Assembly (NCBI RefSeq): GCF_000282455.1
Contig: NZ_AKJG01000044.1
Span: 84,200-148,199 of the forward strand
Source of the DNA: Pseudomonas sp. GM74
GTDB taxonomy: Bacteria; Pseudomonadota; Gammaproteobacteria; Pseudomonadales; Pseudomonadaceae
DNA: 64,000 nt
Direction: 5' to 3'
In this document: piece after piece, positions 54,826 through 63,862 of the stretch
Layout: every line of letters begins with the position of its first letter
Numbering within the stretch: position 1 is the first letter of the stretch
Made by a program: the position numbers and the translations under genes
The notes under the pieces: generated by a model
What the model saw: only the letters and a program-made list of their open reading frames with translations
The model's database searches: none
What the model was told of the DNA's origin: nothing

Positions 54826-57275
54826 GCCAGCACCTCCAGGTTTTTCACGGGGATGACGTCGAATTCTTTTTTCAGCTGGGGTTGTTCCAGGCGTTCCTTC
54901 CACGGGTCCTGTTCGAACGACAGGGAGAATTGCAGGCGATCGTTGAGCGCCTTGCGACGCTCCGGATCTTCAAGCACGGCTTTCTTGATGTGTTCCATGC
55001 CGACCCGTTGCAGGTAGTGCACGGTGCGTTCGAGGTAGAAGGCTTCTTCGCGATAGAGCTGCAGGAATGCACCGTTGTATTCGCGCACTTCTTCAGCGGT
55101 TTTCAGTTTGACGAAGAATTCCGCGACTTCGGTCTTGATCCCGCCGTTGCCGCCGATGTACATCTCCCAACCGGAGTCCACGCCGATAATTCCCACATCT
55201 TTGATACCGGCTTCCGAGCAGTTGCGCGGGCAACCGGAGACAGCCAGCTTCACCTTGTGCGGCGACCACATATTGAACAGGTCATGTTCCAGCTCAATGC
55301 CCAGCTGTGTGGAGTTCTGGGTGCCAAAGCGGCAGAACTCGCTGCCGACGCAGGTTTTCACCGTGCGAATGGATTTGCCGTAGGCGTGGCCGGACGGCAT
55401 GTCCAGGTCTTTCCACACCCCCGGCAGGTCTTGCTTGCGAATGCCAAGCAAGTCGATGCGCTGGCCACCGGTGACCTTGACCATCGGCACGTTGTACTTG
55501 TCGGCAACGTCGGCAATGCGCCGCAGCTCTGAAGGATTGGTCACACCGCCCCACATCCGTGGGACTACAGAGTAGGTGCCGTCTTTCTGAATGTTGGCGT
55601 GGGCGCGTTCGTTGATCAGGCGCGATTGCGGATCGTCCCTGGCTTCCCCAGGCCAGGTGGAGATCAGGTAGTAGTTGAGCGCCGGCCGGCAGGTGGCGCA
55701 GCCGTTGGGTGTGCGCCAGTTCAGGTAGCTCATGGTGCCGGCGATGGTCAGCAGGTGCTGCTCGCGGATGGCCTGGCGGATTTGCCCGTGATTGAGGTCG
55801 CTGCAGCCGCAGATGGCCTTTTCGCTTTTCGGTTTGACATCCGCCGCGCCGCCCACGGTGTTGATCAGGATCTGTTCGACGAGCCCGGCGCAGGAGCCGC
55901 AGGAGCTGGCAGCCTTGGTGTGTTTCTTGACGTCGTCGACACTGAACAGCCCGTGTTCCTGAATGGCCTTGACGATGGTGCCCTTGCATACACCGTTGCA
56001 GCCGCAGACTTCAGCGGTGTCAGCCATGCTCATGGCTTTGTCCTGGCCTTGATGTCCTACGTCGCCCAAAGCGTTTTCGCCAAACATCAGATGATCGCGG
56101 ATCTCGTCGATGGCGTGATTCTCACGGATCTGCCGGAAATACCAGCCGCCATCTGCCGTATCGCCGTACAGGCAGGCGCCGACCAGCACGTCATCCTTGA
56201 TCACCAGTTTCTTGTAGACCCCGCCAATCGGGTCCGAGAGGGTAATGGTCTCGGTGCCTTCACCGCCCATGAAGTCGCCGGCAGAGAACAGGTCGATGCC
56301 GGTAACCTTCAATTTGGTCGAGGTCACCGAACCCTTGTAGGTGGCAAAACCCAGTTGGGCGAGGTGGTTGGCGCAGACCTTGGCCTGTTCGAACAGCGGC
56401 GCCACCAAACCATAGGCGATGCCACGGTGACTGGCACACTCGCCGATGGCATAGATCCGTGGGTCGTAGGTTTGCAGTGTGTCGTTGACCAGAATCCCGC
56501 GGCTGCACGGAATGCCGGATTTCTCCGCCAGTTCGGTATTGGGGCGAATGCCGGCGGCCATCACGACCAGGTCGGCGGGGATGATGTCGCCGTTCTTGAA
56601 TTGCACCGAGCCGACCCGGCCGTTGCCCGCGTCGTGCAAGGCCTGGGTCTGCTCGCACAAGCGAAAGTGCAGGCCGCGAGATTCCAGCGCGCTTTGCAGT
56701 AGCTGGCCGCTGGTCTTGTCCAGTTGCCGTTCCAGCAACCACTCGCCGATATGCACCACGGTCACATGCATGCCCCGCAGCATCAGGCCGTTGGCGGCTT
56801 CCAGACCGAGCAGGCCGCCACCGATCACCACGGCGTGCCGATGGGTTTTCGCGGTGTCGATCATGGCCTGGGTGTCGGCGATGTCGCGGTAGCCGATCAC
56901 GCCTTCAAGGGTGTTGCCGGGAATGGGCAGGATGAAAGGCGTCGAGCCGGTGGCGATCAGCAGGCGATCGTATTCGGCTTCGCTGCCGTCTTCGGCAATG
57001 ACCCGGCGCTTGACCCGGTCGATTTCCACCACTTTGCGGTTGAGCAGCAGCTTGATGTTGTTTTCCAGGTACCAGTCCAGGTCGTTGAGCACGATCTCTT
57101 CGAAGGTCTGTTCGCCCGCCAGCACCGGCGACAACAGGATGCGGTTGTAGTTGGTATGCGGTTCGGCGCCGAAGACCGTGATGTCGTAAAGCTCGGTGCT
57201 CAGTTTGAGCAGCTCTTCCAGGGTCCGGACCCCGGCCATGCCGTTGCCGATCATCACCAGTTTTAGTTTTTTCAT
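54822..57275 (-). CDS. nirB: Nitrite reductase [NAD(P)H] large subunit
   Basis: An 817-residue siroheme enzyme reducing nitrite to ammonia. It has an N-terminal FAD/NAD domain (MIGNGMAGVRTLEELL and VVIGGGLLGLEAANG), two BFD-like [2Fe-2S] segments at about 420-540 with CGCNGVCKG and CGSCAG, and a C-terminal siroheme-[4Fe-4S] domain with CVGSEFCRFG and SGCPRNCSEAG. Upstream is an antitermination leader. Confidence 0.95.
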   Translation of the reverse strand: MKKLKLVMIGNGMAGVRTLEELLKLSTELYDITVFGAEPHTNYNRILLSPVLAGEQTFEEIVLNDLDWYLENNIKLLLNRKVVEIDRVKRRVIAEDGSEAEYDRLLIATGSTPFILPIPGNTLEGVIGYRDIADTQAMIDTAKTHRHAVVIGGGLLGLEAANGLMLRGMHVTVVHIGEWLLERQLDKTSGQLLQSALESRGLHFRLCEQTQALHDAGNGRVGSVQFKNGDIIPADLVVMAAGIRPNTELAEKSGIPCSRGILVNDTLQTYDPRIYAIGECASHRGIAYGLVAPLFEQAKVCANHLAQLGFATYKGSVTSTKLKVTGIDLFSAGDFMGGEGTETITLSDPIGGVYKKLVIKDDVLVGACLYGDTADGGWYFRQIRENHAIDEIRDHLMFGENALGDVGHQGQDKAMSMADTAEVCGCNGVCKGTIVKAIQEHGLFSVDDVKKHTKAASSCGSCAGLVEQILINTVGGAADVKPKSEKAICGCSDLNHGQIRQAIREQHLLTIAGTMSYLNWRTPNGCATCRPALNYYLISTWPGEARDDPQSRLINERAHANIQKDGTYSVVPRMWGGVTNPSELRRIADVADKYNVPMVKVTGGQRIDLLGIRKQDLPGVWKDLDMPSGHAYGKSIRTVKTCVGSEFCRFGTQNSTQLGIELEHDLFNMWSPHKVKLAVSGCPRNCSEAGIKDVGIIGVDSGWEMYIGGNGGIKTEVAEFFVKLKTAEEVREYNGAFLQLYREEAFYLERTVHYLQRVGMEHIKKAVLEDPERRKALNDRLQFSLSFEQDPWKERLEQPQLKKEFDVIPVKNLEVLA

Positions 57276-57344
57276 CAGGTTCTCCGGGGAGCTCAGGCCT
57301 GCCTCATCAGGGTTCAGGCCATGCTCGACAAATTTTGCGCAAAC

Positions 57345-57430
57345 AAAAAAAGGCGTCCCGCTAGTTGCCTAGCGAGGACGCCTTTGTCCTGGTCCCGTTC
57401 TCTCGGGAAGTGCAACCTTCGTCGTTGAAG
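57345..57430 (-). promoter_or_regulatory. ANTAR-type antitermination leader of nirB
   Basis: On the minus strand three hairpins carry six-base loops with A first and G fourth: CTTC-AACGAC-GAAG (57417-57430), TCCCG-AGAGAA-CGGGA (57393-57408) and AGGAC-AAAGGC-GTCCT (57375-57390), the last two separated by two bases. The third shares bases with a strong terminator (57345-57385) that ends in seven T residues, so the two structures exclude each other. This is the two-hexaloop signature recognised by ANTAR proteins such as NasT. Confidence 0.8.
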
Positions 57431-57565
57431 CCTGCGCTGTATGTCTGTTGCAAGAGGTAATGCAGTGGTTATGCCAAGTCGCTCGAATCCCGTGTTTGTT
57501 GGCTTTTTCCCCGTTCGCAAGGGCACAAGCGTGAGGGAGTGCACCGATTCAAGGCGCTTTGCCCG

Positions 57566-59233
57566 CTAATGGAGCGCAACCACCAGCAGCACCAGGTTCA
57601 GCAGCAAGGACACCAGCGCCAATGTCCGCCAGACCTTCAGCGGCTCGCGCTCCAGCAAGGGCTTGGGGCGTACGCTCAAGCTGCGGCGCTCGCCCTGTTC
57701 CATCAGCAGCAGCCATTCTTCCGCCGTTTCGAAACGCTGGTCGGGGGCCACCGCCACGGCGCGCTCCAGGCTGTGGGATATCCAGTCCGGCAGGTCGGGC
57801 CGGTAGCGGCTGGCGTTGACCGGGAGGCCGAACCTGGGGCGTTGGAACGCTTCGATTTCGCCATAGGGATAGTGCCCGGTGAGCAGGAAATACAGGGTCA
57901 CGCCGACGGCGTACAAGTCCTGTCGTGGCGTCGGTACTTCGCCGCGAAAGGCTTCGGGCGCGATGTAACTGGGTGTGCCCGGCAGCGCCCAGGGCAGATC
58001 CTGCGAAAGCCCGGGACAGTAGGCGAGGCCGAAATCCAGCAGGCGCAACTCACCATCGTCCCCCAGCAACAGGTTTTCCGGTTTGATATCGCGATGCAGA
58101 ATCTGCCGTCGATGCAACAGGCCGACCGCTCGCAGCAAGCGTTCGGCGATGTCTTGCCACTGGGGCAGCGGCAAGGGGCCGCTTTGTTCATGCCGTTGGG
58201 CCAGGGTAGCGCCCGAATATTCACGCATTACGTAGTACAAATGCTGACGCTGGCTGGCGGCATGGACTTCAGGAAAGTGTCGACCGGCCACGCGTTTGAG
58301 AAACCATTCTTCCGACAGTAACGCTTGCCCGGCCTGGTGATCGTCGTGCAGACGCCCCGGCAGGGTTTTCAGCAGCCAGGGTTGTTGCTGGCTGTCGCGA
58401 ACGCGATAAAGCAGCGATTGCTGGCTCTGTGCGACGATTCCCTCGACCTGCCAGCCCTCGAACGCCTGACCGGGTTTCAGGGCGGGCGGCAGTGGCCATT
58501 GCTGTAAGTGCATCAACGCATCGCCAATGCTCGCTTCGCCGAGGGCATCGACCCGCACCAGCAAGGCGCTGGCGTTGTCCTGGCTGCCCGCCAGATGTGC
58601 GGCATTGACCAGGGTTTGCGCAGCGCTGTGCAAGTCCGGTTGATCCCGCAGGATCGCGGCAATGGCGGTATCGCCCAGGACGGCCCAGACGCCGTCGCTG
58701 AGCAGGATGAAGCTTTCATCGGGGCGCAACTCACCGTCGAGAAAGTCCAGCACCAGGTGTTGATCGAGCCCCAGCGCCCGTTTCAGCACATGTTGCATGC
58801 CCGGCTGATCCCAGACGTGATCCTCGCTGATTCGCTGCAATTGATCGGCGTGCCAGCGATACACCCGACAATCGCCGACATGGGCCAGGGTAAAGCGCCG
58901 CCCACGCAGGACCAGCGCACTGAGGGTGGTCAGCAGCGGTTGCCCGCCGCCATTGGCCTGCAACCAGCGGTTTTGCGCCAGCAGCAGACGATCGAGCGCC
59001 TGTGCGACGCTCCAGGTTTCCGGCGTGGCGTAGTAATCCAGCGCCAGGGCCTGCAGCGTCGAACGGGCAGCCAGACCGCCATCGACGCACTGGCTGACAC
59101 CGTCGGCGATCGCGAACAGGTAACCCTTGCTCGCGGCCAGCGCCGGAGCCGGCGTGACCAGGCGCAGGGCGTCCTGGTTTTCCTCGCGAGGACCGATGGC
59201 GCTGGCTTCGGCGAAGCTCAGTTGCAGGCTCAT
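57566..59233 (-). CDS. PP2C phosphatase-Ser/Thr kinase fusion protein
   Basis: A 555-residue bifunctional protein. Residues 1-245 are a PP2C-type phosphatase (ENQDALR, FAIADGVSQCVDGG, HVGDCRVYR). Residues 255-520 are a Ser/Thr kinase with HRDIKPENLL and LLDFGLAY, and LLKTLP supplies the ATP lysine. A final hydrophobic span at about 535-553 anchors it to the membrane. It follows the nasA transporter by seven bases, so it is expressed with it. Its target is unknown but is likely the transporter or a nitrate-pathway protein. Confidence 0.9.
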   Translation of the reverse strand: MSLQLSFAEASAIGPREENQDALRLVTPAPALAASKGYLFAIADGVSQCVDGGLAARSTLQALALDYYATPETWSVAQALDRLLLAQNRWLQANGGGQPLLTTLSALVLRGRRFTLAHVGDCRVYRWHADQLQRISEDHVWDQPGMQHVLKRALGLDQHLVLDFLDGELRPDESFILLSDGVWAVLGDTAIAAILRDQPDLHSAAQTLVNAAHLAGSQDNASALLVRVDALGEASIGDALMHLQQWPLPPALKPGQAFEGWQVEGIVAQSQQSLLYRVRDSQQQPWLLKTLPGRLHDDHQAGQALLSEEWFLKRVAGRHFPEVHAASQRQHLYYVMREYSGATLAQRHEQSGPLPLPQWQDIAERLLRAVGLLHRRQILHRDIKPENLLLGDDGELRLLDFGLAYCPGLSQDLPWALPGTPSYIAPEAFRGEVPTPRQDLYAVGVTLYFLLTGHYPYGEIEAFQRPRFGLPVNASRYRPDLPDWISHSLERAVAVAPDQRFETAEEWLLLMEQGERRSLSVRPKPLLEREPLKVWRTLALVSLLLNLVLLVVALH

Positions 59234-59240
59234 CGAGGCC

Positions 59241-60452
59241 TCAGACCCGCGCAGCCGTCACGGCGGCCGAGCCCCAGGTGGTTCTCCAGCGACGTTTCAC
59301 GCCGTGCAGACCGAACCAGGCCAGAACGCCGAGGCTGGCGAACAACCACAGCGCCAGTTGATAGCTGCCGGTGCTTTGCTTGATCGCGCCCATGCCGGCC
59401 GCGAGGGCAAACCCGCCGATACCACCAGCCATGCCGATCAGGCCGGTCATCACGCCGATTTCCCGGCGAAAACGCTGGGGTACCAACTGGAATACCGCGC
59501 CATTGCCTGCACCCAGACCGAGCATGGTGCAGACGAAAAGTGCCAGTGCGGCGTAGGAACTTGGCAGATTGAAGCCGACCACGGCAATGCAGGTCGCTGC
59601 GACGGTGTACATCGCCAACAGGGTCCGAATGCCGCCGAACCGGTCAGCCAGAGCACCACCCAAGGGGCGCATCAGACTGCCGCCGAACACGCAGGCAGCG
59701 GTGTAGTAGCCGGCAGTCACCGGGCTCAAGCCGTACTGGTCGTTGAAATAACCGGGCAGGGCGCTGGCCAGGCCGATGAAGCCGCCGAACGTCACGCTGT
59801 AGAAAAACATGAACCACCAGCTGTCACGATCACCCAGGGCCTTGAAGTAGTCGGCCATGGATTTGGCTTTTGGCCGCTCAGGGGCATTGCGGGCCAGCCA
59901 GGCGAAGACAATCAGGGTCAGGATCAGCGGAATCAGGGCGAACCCGAACACGTTGCTCCAGCCAAACGCCGCCGCCAGCACCGGGGCGATCAATGCGGCG
60001 AGCACCGTGCCCGAGTTACCCGCGCCGGCGATGCCCATGGCCTTGCCTTGATGCTGCGGCGGATACCACTGCGAGGCCAGGGGCAGGGCGACGGCGAACG
60101 AAGCGCCGGCCATGCCGAGGAACAGGCCCAGCAGCAAGGCTTGCTCGTAGCTGTGGATCCCGAGTTTCCAGGCGCCGAACAGGGCGCAGATCACGATGAC
60201 CTGGCCGATCAGGCCGGCGGTTTTGGGCGACAGGCGATCAGCCAGCATTCCCATCACGAAGCGCAACACTGCCCCGGCCAGAATCGGCGTGGCAACCACC
60301 AGCCCCCGCTGCTGCGTCGTCAGGTGCAGGTCGGCGGCGATCTGCACCGCCAGAGGGCCGAGCAGGTACCAGACCATGAAGCTCAGGTCGAAATAGAGGA
60401 ACGCTGCGAACAATGTGGGTGTATGGCCGGATTTCCAGAAGCTTGAATTCAT
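59241..60452 (-). CDS. nasA: Nitrate/nitrite MFS transporter NasA
   Basis: A 403-residue NarK/NasA-type MFS transporter with about 12 spans. The family signatures GLFLGMAGASFAVALPLASQ and GLGAGNGAVFQLVP contain the nitrate-signature-like glycine-rich segments. The ATG at 60452 is chosen by family start; the frame further upstream runs through the leader. It imports nitrate for the reductase encoded downstream. Confidence 0.9.
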   Translation of the reverse strand: MNSSFWKSGHTPTLFAAFLYFDLSFMVWYLLGPLAVQIAADLHLTTQQRGLVVATPILAGAVLRFVMGMLADRLSPKTAGLIGQVIVICALFGAWKLGIHSYEQALLLGLFLGMAGASFAVALPLASQWYPPQHQGKAMGIAGAGNSGTVLAALIAPVLAAAFGWSNVFGFALIPLILTLIVFAWLARNAPERPKAKSMADYFKALGDRDSWWFMFFYSVTFGGFIGLASALPGYFNDQYGLSPVTAGYYTAACVFGGSLMRPLGGALADRFGGIRTLLAMYTVAATCIAVVGFNLPSSYAALALFVCTMLGLGAGNGAVFQLVPQRFRREIGVMTGLIGMAGGIGGFALAAGMGAIKQSTGSYQLALWLFASLGVLAWFGLHGVKRRWRTTWGSAAVTAARV

Positions 60453-60552
60453 TGCGCACCTCAGCTGTGAAGAGTCTCGGAAGGAGTCATGAGCTTGCAG
60501 GTGGGGCGCCGATACGGCCGCACCACCGGCCCCGTGCTGTGGGGCCAAAACG

Positions 60553-60638
60553 AAAAAACGCCGCCACCCGAATCCGCCAAGGGCAAATGAAGGTGAGCGA
60601 CGTCTTTGTCGTAGGTGGGGCAACCGCCGTTGGTTACC
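60553..60638 (-). promoter_or_regulatory. ANTAR-type antitermination leader of nasA
   Basis: On the minus strand GGTAACC-AACGGC-GGTTGCC (60619-60638) and CGAC-AAAGAC-GTCG (60598-60611) are two stems with six-base loops having A first and G fourth, seven bases apart. The second overlaps the 5' side of a terminator (60553-60603) that ends in six T residues. The logic is the same as in the nirB leader. Confidence 0.78.
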
Positions 60639-60690
60639 TGTGGTGATTACTTAGCCAGATTTGTGCCAACAACCGAAATCGAGTAGCTGC

Positions 60691-60787
60691 CATTCGCGAG
60701 CAAGCCCGCTCCTACAGGTTTTTGTGTCGAGCACAGGTTTTGTGTACACCCACATCCCCTGTGGGAGCGGGCTTGCTCGCGAAGGCG
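60691..60787. repeat. Inverted REP pair upstream of nasA
   Basis: TCGCGAGCAAGCCCGCTCC and GGAGCGGGCTTGCTCGCGA face each other across about 45 bases between nasT and nasA. Confidence 0.78.
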
Positions 60788-60809
60788 ATAGAACATTCAC
60801 CACAGGGTT

Positions 60810-61385
60810 TCAGCCAAGCAGCTCGCTCATGGCAATAATCTGCTCCGCCACCTGTATCAGCTTTTGCTGGCGGCTCATCGCCTGGCGGCGCATCAGCGTG
60901 TAGGCCTCTTCCTCGTTGCAGTCCTTCATTTTCATCAGCAGCCCCTTGGCCAGTTCGATGCGCTTGCGCTCGGCCAATTGCTGGTCGCGGGCATGCAACT
61001 GGGCACGCAAGGCCTGGTCGCTTTCGAAGCGTGCCATAGCCACATCGAGAATCGGCTGCAGGCGTTGTGCGTGAATGCCTTCGACGATGTAGGCACTGAC
61101 CCCGGACTTGATCGCCTGTCGCATCACATCGGGGTCGTGTTCGTCCGTGAACATCACAATCGGCCGTGGCTGGTCGCGCGTCACCAGCACCACTTGTTCC
61201 ATGACATCGCGGCCCGGTGACTCGGTATCGATCAGAATCACGTCCGGACGCACCGTTTCGACGCGTTCGGGCAAGTCGATGGTCAGGCCCGATTCATCGA
61301 TCACTTCGAATCCGGCCTCGGTCAGGGCGGCCTTCAGGCGTCCGACTTTCTTGGCGGTGTCGTTGATCAGCAGGATACGCAGCAT
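60810..61385 (-). CDS. nasT: ANTAR antiterminator NasT
   Basis: A 191-residue response-regulator-like ANTAR protein. The N-terminal pseudo-receiver is at about 1-120 (LRILLINDTAKKVGR). A coiled linker follows, then the C-terminal ANTAR domain at about 133-190 with ERKRIELAKGLLMKMKD and EEEAYTLMRRQAMSRQ. It binds hexaloop RNA and prevents termination in nas leaders unless held by NasS. It lies 15 bases after nasS. Confidence 0.94.
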   Translation of the reverse strand: MLRILLINDTAKKVGRLKAALTEAGFEVIDESGLTIDLPERVETVRPDVILIDTESPGRDVMEQVVLVTRDQPRPIVMFTDEHDPDVMRQAIKSGVSAYIVEGIHAQRLQPILDVAMARFESDQALRAQLHARDQQLAERKRIELAKGLLMKMKDCNEEEAYTLMRRQAMSRQQKLIQVAEQIIAMSELLG

Positions 61386-61400
61386 GTTAGTGGTCTCCTG

Positions 61401-62612
61401 TCAGCGGCTGGCGGATCGGTGCGAGCTGTCGCTCATGGCGTGCAGTTTGAAACTGCGGGCATAACCGGCCGGGTCCGAGCCGTCCCAGATCTTGCCGTCG
61501 ATCAATTGACTGCTGCGCATCTGCCCGGCTGATGAAGCGACGCCGACGGCACGGGCGGCTTCACGGTAGAGGTCCAGTTGCTGGACCTGCCGGGCCACCG
61601 CGAGATAGTCCGGGTCATCGCGCAACAAGCCCCAGCGACGGAACTGGGTCATGAACCACATGCCGTCCGACAGGTACGGCAGGTTGACCTCGCCGTCCCC
61701 GTGCAAACGCAGCGCGTGCGGGTCTTGCCAGCGGTGGCCAAGGCCGTCGGCGTATTCGCCCAGCAGGCGCGGTTCGATGCAGTCCAGTGGCGCGTCGAGG
61801 TACTGCGTGGCACTGAGCAATTGTGCGGTACTGCGGCGATTCTCGGTGCTTTGTTCGATGAAGCGGCTGGCTTCCAGAACCGCCATCACCAGCACCCGGG
61901 CGGTATTGGGGTATTGCTCGACGAACGCACGGGTGCAGCCGAGGACCTTTTCCGGATGATCGGGCCAGATGGTCTGGGTCGTGGCCAGGGTGAAACCGAG
62001 GTCCTGTTGCACGGCGCTGGCGGACCAGGGTTCGCCGACGCAGAACCCGTCGATACGACCGGCCCGCAGGTGCGCGACCATCTGCGGTGGCGGCACCACC
62101 ACGCTGTCGACATCCAGCAGCGGGTGAATGCCCTGGCTGGCGAGCCAGTAATACAACCACATGGCGTGGGTGCCGGTTGGAAACGTCTGGGCGAAAGTGA
62201 GTTTTGAGCGAGTTTGGTGCACGTGCCGATCCAGTGCTTCAGGACTGGTCACTCCAAGCGCTTGCAAACCACGGGACAGATTGATGCTCTGGCCGTTCTG
62301 ATTCAGACCCATCAACACGGCCATGTCGGTCGCGGCCACGCCGCCGATGCCCAGGTGAACGGCGTAAACCAGGCCGTAGAGGCTGTGGGCGGCATCGAGT
62401 TCGCCGCTGACCAGTTTGTCCCGCAGGTTGGCCCAGGATGATTGACGCTTGAGATTAAGGGTCAAGCCGTAGGGCTGGGCGAAGCCCTGGGTGGCGGCGA
62501 CAACCACCGAGGCGCAGTCGCTCAGGGCCATGAAGCCGAGATTGATTTCGGTTTTTTCCGGGGCATCGCTGCCATTGACCCAGGCCAGAGGGCTGGCTGA
62601 CGGTTCGTTCAT
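61401..62612 (-). CDS. nasS: Nitrate sensor NasS
   Basis: A 403-residue protein resembling the periplasmic nitrate-binding NrtA but lacking an obvious signal peptide, as expected for the cytoplasmic NasS. The blocks LGFMALSDCASVVVAATQG and LRAGRIDGFCVGEPWSA are typical. NasS binds NasT without nitrate and frees it when nitrate binds. The ATG at 62612 follows AAGGTGA at seven bases. Confidence 0.93.
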   Translation of the reverse strand: MNEPSASPLAWVNGSDAPEKTEINLGFMALSDCASVVVAATQGFAQPYGLTLNLKRQSSWANLRDKLVSGELDAAHSLYGLVYAVHLGIGGVAATDMAVLMGLNQNGQSINLSRGLQALGVTSPEALDRHVHQTRSKLTFAQTFPTGTHAMWLYYWLASQGIHPLLDVDSVVVPPPQMVAHLRAGRIDGFCVGEPWSASAVQQDLGFTLATTQTIWPDHPEKVLGCTRAFVEQYPNTARVLVMAVLEASRFIEQSTENRRSTAQLLSATQYLDAPLDCIEPRLLGEYADGLGHRWQDPHALRLHGDGEVNLPYLSDGMWFMTQFRRWGLLRDDPDYLAVARQVQQLDLYREAARAVGVASSAGQMRSSQLIDGKIWDGSDPAGYARSFKLHAMSDSSHRSASR

Positions 62613-62628
62613 CGCGTGTTCACCTTGC

Positions 62629-62677
62629 AAAAAAAACGTCGTCCGGGTTCTTGCGTGAGCAGGCCGGGGACGACGTC
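62629..62677 (-). promoter_or_regulatory. Terminator-like hairpin in the nasS leader
   Basis: GACGTCGTCC and GGACGACGT form a long stem followed by eight T residues, only 17 bases before the nasS start. A GAC-AATGAC-GTC hexaloop-like element overlaps its 5' side, and an AACGAC segment lies upstream, but the first hairpin is imperfect. A third NasT target is possible, not shown. Confidence 0.5.
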
Positions 62678-62840
62678 ATTGTCTTTGCACACATTCCGGT
62701 CGTTGGCATGGGTGCTGGTGCCCAGAGTGGTGCAAGGCATATGCCATCATCCGTTGATTTGATCAGGCGCCTCGCTTGCCGCCCCGTTGCCCGGCTATAA
62801 TCGCCCCCTCAATTCGCCGCCAATCGAGTCAAATCCGCCC

Positions 62841-63860
62841 ATGTACACCCTGGCCCGTCAGCTGTTGTTCAAACTCTCCCCGGAAACCTCCCACGATCTG
62901 TCCCTGGACCTGATCGGCGCGGGCGGGCGTCTTGGACTCAACGGCTTGCTGTGCAAGGCCCCGGCGAAGCTGCCGGTGAATGTCATGGGCCTGGACTTCC
63001 CGAATCCGGTGGGGCTGGCCGCCGGACTGGACAAGAATGGCGCGGCCATCGACGGTTTCGCCCAGCTGGGTTTCGGTTTTGTCGAAATCGGCACCATCAC
63101 GCCGCGTCCGCAGCCGGGCAACCCGAAGCCACGTTTGTTCCGCTTGCCGGAAGCCGAGGCGATCATCAACCGCATGGGTTTCAACAACCTCGGCGTCGAT
63201 CACCTGCTGGCCCGCGTGGCGGCGGCCAAGTACAAAGGCGTGCTGGGCATCAACATCGGCAAGAACTTCGATACGCCGGTCGAGCGTGCCGTGGACGACT
63301 ACCTGATCTGCCTGGACAAGGTTTACGCCCACGCCAGCTATGTGACAGTGAACGTCAGTTCGCCGAACACGCCGGGCCTGCGCAGCCTGCAATTCGGTGA
63401 CTCGCTCAAGCAGTTGCTGGCCGATCTGGCCGAGCGCCGCGCGGAACTGGCATTGCGTCATGGCAAGCATGTACCGCTGGCGATCAAGATCGCACCGGAC
63501 ATGAGCGACGAAGAAACCGCACAAGTTGCGCAAGCGCTGATCGAAACCGGGATGGATGCCGTCATCGCCACCAACACCACCCTGAGCCGCGTAGGCGTCG
63601 AAGGCATGGAGCATGGCGAAGAAGCCGGCGGTCTGTCCGGCGCACCGGTTCGCGACAAGAGCACCCACACCGTGCAAGTGCTGGCGTCGGAGCTGGGCGG
63701 GCGTTTGCCGATCATTGCGGCGGGCGGCATTACCGAAGGCAAGCACGCGGCGGAGAAAATTGCCGCAGGCGCGAGCCTGGTGCAGATCTATTCGGGCTTC
63801 ATCTACAAAGGCCCGGCGCTGATTCGTGAGTCGGTAGACGCAATCGCCGCCTTGCGCTGA
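62841..63860 (+). CDS. pyrD: Dihydroorotate dehydrogenase (quinone)
   Basis: A 339-residue class 2 dihydroorotate dehydrogenase, the membrane-associated enzyme of pyrimidine synthesis that passes electrons to quinone. The N-terminal helices typical of class 2 are present (residues 1-38), with FMN-binding [10 protein letters not shown] and the catalytic Ser near 174 in NVSSPNTPG. The ATG at 62841 is used; the upstream frame would disrupt the membrane-binding helices. Confidence 0.95.
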   Translation: MYTLARQLLFKLSPETSHDLSLDLIGAGGRLGLNGLLCKAPAKLPVNVMGLDFPNPVGLAAGLDKNGAAIDGFAQLGFGFVEIGTITPRPQPGNPKPRLFRLPEAEAIINRMGFNNLGVDHLLARVAAAKYKGVLGINIGKNFDTPVERAVDDYLICLDKVYAHASYVTVNVSSPNTPGLRSLQFGDSLKQLLADLAERRAELALRHGKHVPLAIKIAPDMSDEETAQVAQALIETGMDAVIATNTTLSRVGVEGMEHGEEAGGLSGAPVRDKSTHTVQVLASELGGRLPIIAAGGITEGKHAAEKIAAGASLVQIYSGFIYKGPALIRESVDAIAALR

Positions 63861-63862
63861 GT

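Larger units (their letters stand above)
60453..60809. other. Leader and repeat region upstream of nasA
   Basis: No gene is visible. It contains the nasA antitermination leader (60553-60638) and an inverted REP pair (60691-60787). Confidence 0.6.
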
